Source of the DNA: Acidimicrobiia bacterium
Lineage (GTDB): Bacteria; Actinomycetota; Acidimicrobiia; IMCC26256; JAENVU01
Reading direction: 5' to 3'
Length of the DNA stretch: 55,384 nt
Assembly: GCA_025361725.1 (NCBI GenBank)
Contig: JANYJV010000060.1
Span: 1-55,384, forward strand
The notes beneath the pieces were generated by a model. The model saw only the letters and a list, made by a program, of their open reading frames with translations, was not told where the DNA came from and ran no database searches. The translations under genes and the position numbers were made by a program. Below are positions 1-8,033 of the stretch, piece after piece. Every line of letters starts with the position of its first letter. Within the stretch, counting starts at the first letter, position 1.

Positions 1-2031
1 CACATCGAGGAGGGCCAGAGCCACCGGCGCGAGTGCGGGTGCGGGGGCACTCGGCTCGAAGGAATCGGCGAGGGCCTTCGTTGCGAACTCGCGCGCCCGC
101 GCAAAGTCGCCTTCATCGATCGACTGCCACGCCGCGGCCGCGAAGATCGCGCCGCGCTGGGCCGGGTCCGTATCGCCAACCAGCGGCGCCGCTTGGGTTG
201 CCCAGCTTCCAACGCCCATCGTCTTCTGCATGGTCGATTCACGCGCGAGCACAGCAATAATTCTGAATGCAAACTGCGCTGCGTGCTGCTGGTCCATCGA
301 CCACAGCGTGGCGGCGCGAATATTGTCGAGCTGCTGGACAAGTTCACGACGACTGGCGAGCTCGTCCGGTCCAACGCAGTGAGGGCCGACGCGCTCGGCG
401 AACTCCGCGTAGTACGCCGCGTGACGCGCCCGCCAGGCATCTCCCTCCGCGTCGGCGTCGAGAACCTCGCGCGCGTATTGGCGCAAAGTTTCGAGCATCG
501 AGTAACTCGTGGCATCGTCGACGGACTCGGCCACCACCATCGACTTGGCAATCAGGCTTTCGACGGTATCGACCACTTCCCAGCCGTCGATCCGATCGTC
601 GCTTGCCGTGGCCGATGCCGCTTCAGCACTGAACGATCCCGAGAACACGCCAAGGCGGGCGAACACGGCCTGCTCCGTTTCGCTCAGCAAGGAGTACGAC
701 CACGACACGGCGGCGCGCAAGGTCTGGTGGCGTTCAATCGACCGACGGCGAGTTCCGGTGAGCAGCCGAAATCGCTCGTCGAGCTTCGATGCGATTTCGG
801 CCGGACTCATCGCGACGACGCGCGCGGCCGCCAACTCGATCGCCAGCGGAATGCCATCGAGACGACGACAAATCTCCGAAACGGCGGCTCGGTTGCGATC
901 ATCCAAGGCGAACCCACCGCGGGCCGAACCCGCACGGTCCACGAACAAGAGCTCCGCGTCGGACGTGGCACTGCCCGGCGCGCCCGATCCGAGCGCCAAC
1001 GGGCGCAACGGAAAGACCTGTTCGCCCGCCACACCCAGTCCTTCACGGCTCGTGGCCAGAATCTTAGTCGTGGGGCATTCTCGTAACACCGCGTCGACAA
1101 AGTCGGAGACCGCGTCGAGTACGTGTTCACAGTTGTCGAGGATGAGCAGCAGCTCTTTGGAACGAAGGAACTCGATGCAGAGTTCGAGCGGAGGGAGCCC
1201 AGCGCGCGCCGGGATACGGGCACTGCTGATGACCACATCGAGAACATTCGCGGCATCGCTCACGGTCGCAAGGTCACACACCCACACGCCATGACGGACC
1301 CGCACTTGAAACTCGCCGGCCGCTTCGAGGGAAAGCCGCGTCTTGCCCACGCCACCCACGCCGGTGATGCAGACGAGGCGATGGTGATCCATGAGCTCGA
1401 CCAGCCGGTCGAGATCATCGACGCGCCCCACGAACGACGAGACGACCGCAGGGAGGTTCCCATCCGGGGTGATATCACCAGATCGGATCGGCGGGAACGT
1501 TTCGTCCAGGTCACCCGAACTCAGCTGGTACACCCGTTCGGCCCGGATGAGATCACGCAGACTGTGTTCCCCGAGGAATGTGAGCTTGACGTTGCGCGGG
1601 AGCGCGTCGCCCACGAGTTCGGCGATGACGGAAGAGCACAACACCTGGCCACCATGGCCGCATCCCATCAGGCGCGCGGCGCGATTTAGCGTGGGCCCGA
1701 AGTAGTCGCCGTCACGTTGCTCGGCCTCGCCAGAATGCAGACCCATCCGCACCCGCAGCGGACGCGGCGTGGGCCACGACTGCGCCGCGAGCGCACGTTG
1801 TGCGGCGAGCGCCGCTACAACGCCATCGATTGCCCGAGCGAAGACGCCGAGGATGCCATCGCCCATCGATTTGAGTAGCCAGCCCGAGTTCGTTTCGATC
1901 GCGCCACGGAGGATCGAATCGTGAACTTCGAGCGCGAGCCCCATCTCCTCAGGGAACTCCTCCCAATGGCGCGTTGAACTCTCCAGGTCCGTGAAGAGAA
2001 ACGTTGCCGTCCCTGTAGGCAACTCGCGCAC
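1..2031 (-). CDS. Adenylate/guanylate cyclase fused to NB-ARC-type ATPase regulator (partial, C-terminus off window)
   Basis: The minus-strand frame is open from about 2109 to the window edge, giving 677 visible residues from the chosen GTG at 2031. The N-terminus is a class III nucleotide cyclase domain: metal-binding Asp15 in FLFTDLESSTRHWE, Asp58 in KSMGDGILGVF, and a later GDYFGPTLNRAARLM containing the Asn/Arg pair of active cyclases. A STAND/NB-ARC ATPase follows, with a Walker A GVGGVGKT at residues 224-231 and a Walker B-like LLLILDNCEH, then an alpha-helical repeat region. This architecture is common in actinobacterial signalling ATPases, sometimes ending in a LuxR HTH, but here the end is cut off. 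The 2031 start puts the family-typical RELPTGTATFLFTD at the N-terminus. An upstream GTG at 2109 would add 26 residues and abut the divergent gene. Function in vivo is inferred. Confidence 0.85.
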   Translation of the reverse strand, partial: MRELPTGTATFLFTDLESSTRHWEEFPEEMGLALEVHDSILRGAIETNSGWLLKSMGDGILGVFARAIDGVVAALAAQRALAAQSWPTPRPLRVRMGLHSGEAEQRDGDYFGPTLNRAARLMGCGHGGQVLCSSVIAELVGDALPRNVKLTFLGEHSLRDLIRAERVYQLSSGDLDETFPPIRSGDITPDGNLPAVVSSFVGRVDDLDRLVELMDHHRLVCITGVGGVGKTRLSLEAAGEFQVRVRHGVWVCDLATVSDAANVLDVVISSARIPARAGLPPLELCIEFLRSKELLLILDNCEHVLDAVSDFVDAVLRECPTTKILATSREGLGVAGEQVFPLRPLALGSGAPGSATSDAELLFVDRAGSARGGFALDDRNRAAVSEICRRLDGIPLAIELAAARVVAMSPAEIASKLDERFRLLTGTRRRSIERHQTLRAAVSWSYSLLSETEQAVFARLGVFSGSFSAEAASATASDDRIDGWEVVDTVESLIAKSMVVAESVDDATSYSMLETLRQYAREVLDADAEGDAWRARHAAYYAEFAERVGPHCVGPDELASRRELVQQLDNIRAATLWSMDQQHAAQFAFRIIAVLARESTMQKTMGVGSWATQAAPLVGDTDPAQRGAIFAAAAWQSIDEGDFARAREFATKALADSFEPSAPAPALAPVALALLDV

Positions 2032-2111
2032 GCGATGACCGTACTCCCAGTCCCACACCGAGGCCACCGGGCCTACGATCGCCCCGTTCGGGACAACGAG
2101 GAGGGGCACCA

Positions 2112-3707
2112 ATGGCGCAGACCTCAACCGTCTGCATCGTGGGCGGCGGCATCAGCGGCGCAGCGTTAGCCTTGAGTTTCGCGAAAGCGCAGCAACAACA
2201 GGGTGGCCCCACGCGCTGGGAAGTCACGGTGATGCACGACGAGCAAGACCTCGGCGGCCACGCGAGCTCGTATCCCGTGGAATACCAGGGCACCACCTAC
2301 AACATCGACCTCGGCGTCCAGATGATCGCGCCGGTCATGTACCCGAACACCATGTGCATGCTCGAGTTCCCGGAGTTCGCCGCGATCAAAGCCGCTATGC
2401 AACCCGTGGAACTCGCGATCTCCGCCGCGTTCGCGCCCGAGACACCGAATGGACCGGCCCCCTACTGGGGCAACCTCGCGCCGTATCAGACCACACCCCT
2501 GGCCCAGAGTGGTACAGCCGACTGCCTCGCGTTCGACCAGTTACTCGAGGCCCATCCGTACTCACTCATGACCCTCGCGACCTACCTCGCAGACCATCAG
2601 AGTGTGTTCACCGGAGGGAGTTCCGCGCACTTCGAGACGTACTTCCTCGACCCGCTGCTCAGCATTCTCAACGGCTACTCGTCACCGCTCACCAACCAAC
2701 TCCTTGCGCCCGAGATCGCGTTCGTCTTCGATCACAACCTCGCAAGCTTCGAACACCCCACGACCGGGTTCCAACGTTTCGGCAGCGGCGCCGCAGCCTT
2801 CCCCAGACAGATGGGTGAATGGGCGAGCAGCCAGGCCGGAGTCACCACGATGCCGTACACCTGCGTCGATCAAGTTTCTCCCACGGTCGGCGGACCCGTG
2901 ACCATCACCTATCACTCCACCCAACCTGGCGGCGATCCCAGCCCGAAGCACACCCAGTTCGACCACGTGGTGATCGCCGTCGATCAGTACCACGCGGGAA
3001 AACTTCTTGATCAATCCCCACTCTGGGCGAGCCACTATTCGCAGTACGTGGGTCAGGACGTGTGGAACCTCTACTCCCAGTGGAGCTACCTCCACACCGA
3101 CCGCACCATCCTCGCTCCCGGGCTTCCAAACCCGCCGCAGGAGACACTGCAATACAACGAGTACTTCGGGGCCGACCACGGATACGCCACCTACATCGCG
3201 GCCAACGTGGTGGGACTCGGGCCAGAACATTTCGACGCGTTCCCGTACATGGTGAGCATGTACGCGTTCGACCCCGCGAGCGTGTCCATCCCCGGGTTCC
3301 ATGTTCCCGATCCCATCGTCGCCCAACCGCCGCAGTGGTACCACGGCATGTGGCTGCCGTCCTTCTTCTGGGATGAGAAACGCGCCTTCCATACCGCGCA
3401 GGGCGTGAGTACCAACCCCGCAGTGCCGGCCCGACCCGGTCAGCTCGACACGCACGTGTATTTCGCGGGCAACAACCTCACGATGGACTCAGCCGAAGGC
3501 GCGTTACTCGCGGCGATGGTGCTCGGCCACTATGCGTTCGATCTTCCCGTGATCGAGACGATCACCGGGGGCACGAACGTCGGCACCGGCCGTTCCGTGC
3601 TGGCACTGCTCGCGTACACCGCGTTCTACGAGCTGATGTTCCCGGGATTCCAAAATGGAGTCTCCACCATCGCACATCAGATGCAAGCCCTCGACGCAAT
3701 CCGCTGA
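2112..3707 (+). CDS. FAD/NAD(P)-binding amine-oxidase-like oxidoreductase
   Basis: A 531-residue flavoprotein. Residues 7-24 hold a Rossmann GxGxxG (VCIVGGGISGAALALSFA), followed by a DLGGHASS segment like the FAD-binding second motif of amine oxidases and desaturases (COG2907-like). The C-terminal VYFAGNNLTMDSAEGALLAA fits the conserved FAD-contacting end of this superfamily. No signal peptide is seen. The substrate cannot be read from sequence; relatives act on amines, carotenoids or fatty acids. It is divergent from the cyclase/ATPase gene with about 80 bp between the preferred starts, so the two may share control. Its 3' end faces the convergent thermonuclease gene; the 93-bp gap contains only a short ACCCC/GGGGT stem. 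Confidence 0.8.
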   Translation: MAQTSTVCIVGGGISGAALALSFAKAQQQQGGPTRWEVTVMHDEQDLGGHASSYPVEYQGTTYNIDLGVQMIAPVMYPNTMCMLEFPEFAAIKAAMQPVELAISAAFAPETPNGPAPYWGNLAPYQTTPLAQSGTADCLAFDQLLEAHPYSLMTLATYLADHQSVFTGGSSAHFETYFLDPLLSILNGYSSPLTNQLLAPEIAFVFDHNLASFEHPTTGFQRFGSGAAAFPRQMGEWASSQAGVTTMPYTCVDQVSPTVGGPVTITYHSTQPGGDPSPKHTQFDHVVIAVDQYHAGKLLDQSPLWASHYSQYVGQDVWNLYSQWSYLHTDRTILAPGLPNPPQETLQYNEYFGADHGYATYIAANVVGLGPEHFDAFPYMVSMYAFDPASVSIPGFHVPDPIVAQPPQWYHGMWLPSFFWDEKRAFHTAQGVSTNPAVPARPGQLDTHVYFAGNNLTMDSAEGALLAAMVLGHYAFDLPVIETITGGTNVGTGRSVLALLAYTAFYELMFPGFQNGVSTIAHQMQALDAIR

Positions 3708-3800
3708 GCCGGCATACGGACCCCCTCAGATGGGGTGATCTACCTCGCCGGCATCCCGGACTGCGATGTTCGAAGTCACCGCCGACCGGCGCGCCGTCGT

Positions 3801-4316
3801 TCAACACGCGGCCCAGAGGCCGCGGCCGGCGCGCTTTGCTGCGAGTTGTTCTTGCAACATCGGACGCGCGTAGACACCGTTCGGTGGAATCACCAACACG
3901 CGCGCGTAGCCGAGCTCCAACAGCCGGTCGTTGAACCGGCGACCGTCGAGATAGATGTACGCGAGCAGGCGCCCGTACTTGTCGCGATGCTCCACATCGA
4001 GTTCGAGTTCCACCCGCCGCCCGGCGAGCACCCGATCCGTGTAAGCCGACGCTTCCGGCCCGTAACACTCGAGCCCTTTGGTGGGGTGATGAGTCTCCGG
4101 AGTGTTGATCCCCAAAAGTCGAACCGTGTCAGTGCCCGATGCCGTGCGCACGTGCACGGTGTCCCCGTCGACGGTCTCGGTGACCACCGCAGGAAAGCGT
4201 TGACCGGTGGTCGAGGTTGGGTTCGAATGGGCCGGATCGTGACTGCCGAACCACCACCCCGCGAAGGAAGCGGCGGCGAGAACGATCGCCACGACCACGG
4301 CTCGCGGGGGAGCCAT
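3801..4316 (-). CDS. Secreted or membrane-anchored thermonuclease (SNase family)
   Basis: A 171-residue protein with an N-terminal hydrophobic segment (VVVAIVLAAASFAGWWF, about residues 7-23) that could be a signal peptide or anchor. The staphylococcal-nuclease OB-fold follows: VDGDTVHV, then VRLLGINTPET with a catalytic Arg and an acidic residue, then DKYGRLLAYIYLDG with the second catalytic Arg, and a NDRLLELGYARV segment. These are the signature residues of Ca2+-dependent nucleases that cleave DNA and RNA, so an extracytoplasmic nuclease is expected. It is convergent with the flavoprotein gene and divergent from the gene at 4406; a perfect dyad lies in that divergent gap. Confidence 0.9.
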   Translation of the reverse strand: MAPPRAVVVAIVLAAASFAGWWFGSHDPAHSNPTSTTGQRFPAVVTETVDGDTVHVRTASGTDTVRLLGINTPETHHPTKGLECYGPEASAYTDRVLAGRRVELELDVEHRDKYGRLLAYIYLDGRRFNDRLLELGYARVLVIPPNGVYARPMLQEQLAAKRAGRGLWAAC

Positions 4317-4333
4317 CGGCGCACCTTACCCAA

Positions 4334-4363
4334 AATGTCCGTGATGCGCCCTGGACGGACATT
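4334..4363. promoter_or_regulatory. Perfect dyad in divergent promoter region
   Basis: AATGTCCGT (4334-4342) and ACGGACATT (4355-4363) form a perfect 9-bp inverted repeat with a 12-nt spacer. It sits 18 bp upstream of the nuclease start and 42 bp upstream of the start at 4406. A 21-bp centre-to-centre spacing, two helical turns, suits a dimeric regulator, but no regulator is identified and a hairpin role is possible. Confidence 0.4.
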
Positions 4364-4405
4364 CACCGATAGCGACCGTGGGACAACCTAGGGTGAGGAG
4401 CCGAC

Positions 4406-4945
4406 ATGGAGCGTGCCCGCCGCCTTTTCGGCCTTCTCATCGTGCTGATCGTCGCCGGTGTCGTCATCCTCGTGGTGACCGTCCGGCCTGGATTGCGCAA
4501 GGACTCCGAGTCCGTCGACCGGTCGTGGGCCCCTTTGGTCCAGCCACTGGACGTTCGATTCCGCACCCTGGACCCAGTCATCACGCAGCTAAAAATCGAT
4601 GGTGCCGGCAACCGCACCGCGACGATCGGGCTCACCCGGCTCCTCGAACGGTGGCGGGTCATCAGTACCGGTACGGACACCGCCGATCAGGTCAGAACGG
4701 CAAATCAGATCGAGGAGTACGCGGCGCGTGTGTCCGCGCTCGCCCGCACCGCTCGTCTCTCCGGCGCCCTCCCGCTCCAGGATGCCCTCGGCGCGTATGA
4801 GAAGACGCGCGCCGCCATCGGCACGCAACTTGGTGTTTACAACGCCAAAGTGGGCGCGTACCAACACCGCCGAGACGCGTTCTGGAGCCAGATCGTCGCC
4901 AAGCTCGACGGCTACCCCATGCGGCCGACGCTGCAACTGAGCTGA
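4406..4945 (+). CDS. Single-pass membrane protein, possibly LemA-like
   Basis: A 179-residue protein with one strong N-terminal membrane segment (FGLLIVLIVAGVVILVVTV, about residues 8-26), then a helical domain. The end, YNAKVGAYQHRRDAFWSQIV, resembles the YNxxVxxYN...F...IA signature of LemA proteins, but the similarity is by eye and weak. The ATG at 4406 has a good GAGGAG Shine-Dalgarno a few bases upstream. It ends 3 bp before purK, so the two are probably cotranscribed. No catalytic residues are visible and function is unknown. Confidence 0.65.
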   Translation: MERARRLFGLLIVLIVAGVVILVVTVRPGLRKDSESVDRSWAPLVQPLDVRFRTLDPVITQLKIDGAGNRTATIGLTRLLERWRVISTGTDTADQVRTANQIEEYAARVSALARTARLSGALPLQDALGAYEKTRAAIGTQLGVYNAKVGAYQHRRDAFWSQIVAKLDGYPMRPTLQLS

Positions 4946-4948
4946 CCC

Positions 4949-6058
4949 ATGACGACGCTCACGGTGCTCGGCGGTGGTCAGCTCGGCCGCATGATGGCGC
5001 TGGCCGCGATCCCGATGGGAGTGGACGTACGCAGTCTCGACCCGTCGGCCGAGGCAACGGCTCGGAACGTCAGCGTCCTCACTGTCGGCGGACTCGGCGA
5101 TCCTGCGGCGCTCATCGCCGCGGCAACCGGCTCGGAGGTGGTCACCTACGAGTGGGAAGGCGTGCCCGCGTCCTCGACCCGCGCCTTGGAACACGCCGGT
5201 TGGATTGTGCGTCCGTCCACCGCGGCGCTCGAGATCTCGCAGGATCGCATCGCGGAGAAGTCACTCTTCACCAGCCTCGGAATTCCGGTGGCGACGCACG
5301 CGGCGGTGAGCAGTCGAGCCGAACTCAAGGCTGCGCTCGAGGCGGTCGGGACGCCGGCCATCCTCAAGACGTGTCGCGGCGGGTACGACGGCAAGGGTCA
5401 GACCACCATCGACGGACCGGACGACGCCGAGCCGGCGTGGGCTGCCCTCGGCCCGGCCGGTGACCTCGTGCTCGAAGGACGGGTCCCGTTCGACCGCGAA
5501 CTCTCGATCATCGCGGTTCGGAGTGTCGACGGCGAGGTCCGGACGTGGCCGCTCATCGAGAACCATCACCGGGGCGGGATCCTGCGCACGTCGTACGCGC
5601 CGGCCCCCACGATCACCGACGAACTCCAGGCCACCGCCGACGGGTACGCCCGAGCGATCCTCGACCACTTCGACTACGTCGGCGTCCTCACGGTCGAACT
5701 CTTTCAGCTCGGCGACCAGCTCCTCGCGAACGAGATGGCGCCACGCGTGCACAACTCGGGCCACTGGACGATCGAAGGCGCGAAGACGAGCCAGTTCGAG
5801 AATCACGTTCGCGCGGTACTGGGCTGGCCGCTTGGCGAGACGGCGGCGATCGCACCGAGTGCGATGGTCAACTGCATCGGCGCGTTGCCCGACGCCGCCA
5901 CGATCCTCGGGCTACCGGGCGTCCATTTCCATCGCTACGGCAAGTCGCTCCGAGCCGGACGCAAAGTGGGTCACATCACCGTGACCGCACCCGATGCCGT
6001 GACGCTCCACGAGCGCGTCGATGCGCTGCGGAGACTGCTGCCCGACGACGTCGGCTGA
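4949..6058 (+). CDS. purK: 5-(carboxyamino)imidazole ribonucleotide synthase
   Basis: A 369-residue ATP-grasp enzyme that makes N5-CAIR from AIR, bicarbonate and ATP in de novo purine synthesis. The sequence opens with TTLTVLGGGQLGRMMALAA, the diagnostic PurK N-terminus. It then has EKSLFTSLGIPVA, the ATP-grasp core with ILKTCRGGYDGKGQ, and NEMAPRVHNSGHWTIEG, a strongly conserved PurK block. Length is normal. It usually pairs with purE, but the next gene here is an unrelated exported protein, so purE must lie elsewhere. It sits 3 bp after the preceding membrane-protein gene. Confidence 0.96.
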   Translation: MTTLTVLGGGQLGRMMALAAIPMGVDVRSLDPSAEATARNVSVLTVGGLGDPAALIAAATGSEVVTYEWEGVPASSTRALEHAGWIVRPSTAALEISQDRIAEKSLFTSLGIPVATHAAVSSRAELKAALEAVGTPAILKTCRGGYDGKGQTTIDGPDDAEPAWAALGPAGDLVLEGRVPFDRELSIIAVRSVDGEVRTWPLIENHHRGGILRTSYAPAPTITDELQATADGYARAILDHFDYVGVLTVELFQLGDQLLANEMAPRVHNSGHWTIEGAKTSQFENHVRAVLGWPLGETAAIAPSAMVNCIGALPDAATILGLPGVHFHRYGKSLRAGRKVGHITVTAPDAVTLHERVDALRRLLPDDVG

Positions 6059-6176
6059 CCAACCGGTCGTCAGATTTCACTTGAACTTGTGCGGAATTTG
6101 ACCTGGTTCGAGTTCAGGCGCTGACCGGTTTCCGCCGATACCTCCTAGGTCCGGGTCCGTCACCGAGGAGAGTCGC

Positions 6177-6725
6177 ATGTTGCATCGCGTCGGAGTGGCG
6201 TCGTCGTTCGCCATCACGGCCTCGTTGTTGAGCGGGATCGCGGCCGTCGCCATGACCACCGGGCCGACCGTGATGACCGCGCTGCCGGCTCGGGCTGCAA
6301 CTGCGGTGCCCGTCGGAACCGTCGACGCGCGCCTGCGCAACGGCGACAGCGCTCCGGTCGTCGGCGGGCCGGCCACCACGAACGCCACGCCGACGGCGCC
6401 GTCGTCGTCGTCTGATGCCAAGACGATCGCGGCATTCTTGGCTGCGGCCGCGAAATCCAGCGGTCATCCGGCCACCAACGGCGTGGCGCAACCGGTCCCC
6501 GCGACCTTGAGCAACGCACCATCGACTCCGCAGCAACTGGGCTCCGGCCCACGACCGGTCTCGAAGCCACCGACGAGCTCGCCGACGAACCCACCACTGA
6601 CGACACCTCCGACCACCGCCCCGAGTGCAGGCCCGCCGCCGTACAACTGCGCGGGCAGCGACGACGGCATGACCGAGGCGTACAAGCACGCTCGGGAGCA
6701 GTACTGCCAAGGTGGTGGAGATTGA
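6177..6725 (+). CDS. Exported Pro/Thr/Ser-rich protein
   Basis: A 182-residue protein with an N-terminal hydrophobic segment (about residues 8-30) and a plausible signal-peptidase site near LPARAATA. It is followed by low-complexity Pro/Thr/Ala/Ser sequence and a short C-terminal part with two cysteines (YNCAGSDDGM and EQYCQGGGD). I know of no family. The ATG at 6177 follows a GAGGAGAG Shine-Dalgarno. Its TGA overlaps the TTG start of the next gene (TTGA), a layout typical of translational coupling. A surface or periplasmic partner of the downstream membrane protein is possible but unproven. Confidence 0.7.
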   Translation: MLHRVGVASSFAITASLLSGIAAVAMTTGPTVMTALPARAATAVPVGTVDARLRNGDSAPVVGGPATTNATPTAPSSSSDAKTIAAFLAAAAKSSGHPATNGVAQPVPATLSNAPSTPQQLGSGPRPVSKPPTSSPTNPPLTTPPTTAPSAGPPPYNCAGSDDGMTEAYKHAREQYCQGGGD

Positions 6726-7216
6726 AACGTCGAACCCACGCCGCCGCAGCAAGCCGGGCCCTCACCTCCGGACTCAGCACGACCGCGACCTTTGCCATCG
6801 TGGCGATGCTCGCGTCCGGGGCACCGGCCACTGCGACCACTGCGGCGGCGGCGACCGACCCCACGCGTGTTGCCGCGATGAACCCGTCGGGCGCTCGCAC
6901 CCTCACCGGCACCGCCGCGGCCTCGCCTACTCCGACCACGACCCCCGCGGCCGGCGGGCCACCGCTGACCGATCCCGCCGCGACCCTCACCGCGACGCCG
7001 ACCGCCGCCGGGTCCGGTGCCCCAGCACACGGACCTACGGGTGCGTCGTCCCCACCCGCGCCCGGCACATCAGCTCCGATCAGCTCGACCCCACCCGCGC
7101 CCGGACCGGTTGCCGCGCCCGCGCCAGCTCCTCTGGCGTCCCCGCCGCCGACGTCACCACCGGCCACCTCGCCTCCGGCGACTACCCCGCCGCCGCCGAC
7201 GACCGGCGGGAGCTGA
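6722..7216 (+). CDS. Exported Ala/Thr/Pro-rich protein
   Basis: A 164-residue protein starting at a TTG that overlaps the preceding stop by 4 bp. A basic N-terminus (KRRTHAAAASRA) and a hydrophobic stretch (about 22-34) suggest export, with processing near the APATATTAAA region. The rest is Thr/Ala/Pro-rich and ends in a run of PP and PPATSPPATTPP-like repeats typical of wall-spanning linkers. No catalytic domain is seen. Composition could hide a wrong frame in such GC-rich DNA, but coupling with both neighbours and the export-like N-terminus support it being real. Confidence 0.6.
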   Translation: MKRRTHAAAASRALTSGLSTTATFAIVAMLASGAPATATTAAAATDPTRVAAMNPSGARTLTGTAAASPTPTTTPAAGGPPLTDPAATLTATPTAAGSGAPAHGPTGASSPPAPGTSAPISSTPPAPGPVAAPAPAPLASPPPTSPPATSPPATTPPPPTTGGS

Positions 7217-7223
7217 GTAACCC

Positions 7224-8024
7224 GTGACCCTCGATCCGAAGACGTGGTGGTACGTCACGCGCGCAACCGGCTTCGTGTCCTGGGCTCTCCTGGCCGTTGC
7301 CGTGCTGTGGGGTCTGTTCATCACGAACAAGACCCTCAACCGCAGCACTGCTCCGGCGTGGGTCCTGGACTTGCACCGCCACCTCGGTGGCCTGGCGGTG
7401 GTTTTCGTCGCGGTGCACGTGGCAGCGCTGCCCCTCGATCGGTTCACCCATTGGGGTTGGGGTGACCTCTTCGTTCCGATGGCGACCTCGTGGCATCCCG
7501 GCGCGATCGCCTGGGGCATCGTCGGTATGTATCTGCTCGTCGCGATCGAGTTGACGTCGCTTCTCGGCCGGCGCTTTCCCAAGAAGTGGTGGCGACGCGT
7601 GCACATGCTGTCGTTCCCGCTCTACGTGATCGCTTCGATCCACCTCTTCGCGGCCGGAACCGACAGTGGAAACATTGTCGTGACCTGGATGGTCGTGACG
7701 ACTTCGACGCTCATCGTGTTCCTTACGATCGTCCGCACGCTGGCCGCGGCCAAGCCACGCGAGACCCGCGCGAATCCGCGCACCGCCGCCGTACGCGCCC
7801 ATGCACTCAGTGTTGCGGCAGACCCCGGCGCGGAATTGCGCGTTCCTGCCAGCCGTGCAACCACCGGCGACCTACTTCCCAGCGCGACTGAACTCGATGT
7901 TCCGGAGCGTGCCTCACTTCCGGTACGACTTGGCGCGCCGACGCTCGCCGACCGAATCACTCGCCTGCACGAGCAGACGGAGGCCGCCGCACGCCACGCG
8001 CGTGACGTGACAACCGTCAGCTAG
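7224..8024 (+). CDS. Ferric-reductase-like transmembrane protein
   Basis: A 266-residue protein with about five to six membrane helices in residues 10-170 and a cytoplasmic tail. Histidines within or at the ends of helices (DLHRHLGGL, VAVHVAAL, RRVHMLSFP, ASIHLF) match the bis-heme pattern of the ferric-reductase/cytochrome-b-like domain (PF01794 type). There is no fused FAD/NAD reductase domain, so electrons must come from a partner. The GTG start at 7224 lies 7 bp after the preceding gene, so it probably forms an operon with the two exported Pro-rich proteins. The 3' end is 9 bp from the convergent racemase gene. Confidence 0.8.
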   Translation: MTLDPKTWWYVTRATGFVSWALLAVAVLWGLFITNKTLNRSTAPAWVLDLHRHLGGLAVVFVAVHVAALPLDRFTHWGWGDLFVPMATSWHPGAIAWGIVGMYLLVAIELTSLLGRRFPKKWWRRVHMLSFPLYVIASIHLFAAGTDSGNIVVTWMVVTTSTLIVFLTIVRTLAAAKPRETRANPRTAAVRAHALSVAADPGAELRVPASRATTGDLLPSATELDVPERASLPVRLGAPTLADRITRLHEQTEAAARHARDVTTVS

Positions 8025-8033
8025 GGCGTCACA

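Noticed and set aside
193-1086. 297-codon plus-strand frame at the window start
   Set aside because: It lies opposite the cyclase/NB-ARC gene, whose frame is continuous to the window edge and holds Walker A and cyclase motifs.
6059-6176. Consensus promoter upstream of the first exported Pro-rich gene
   Set aside because: TTGACC-like strings are present but no suitably spaced -10 box could be chosen with confidence.
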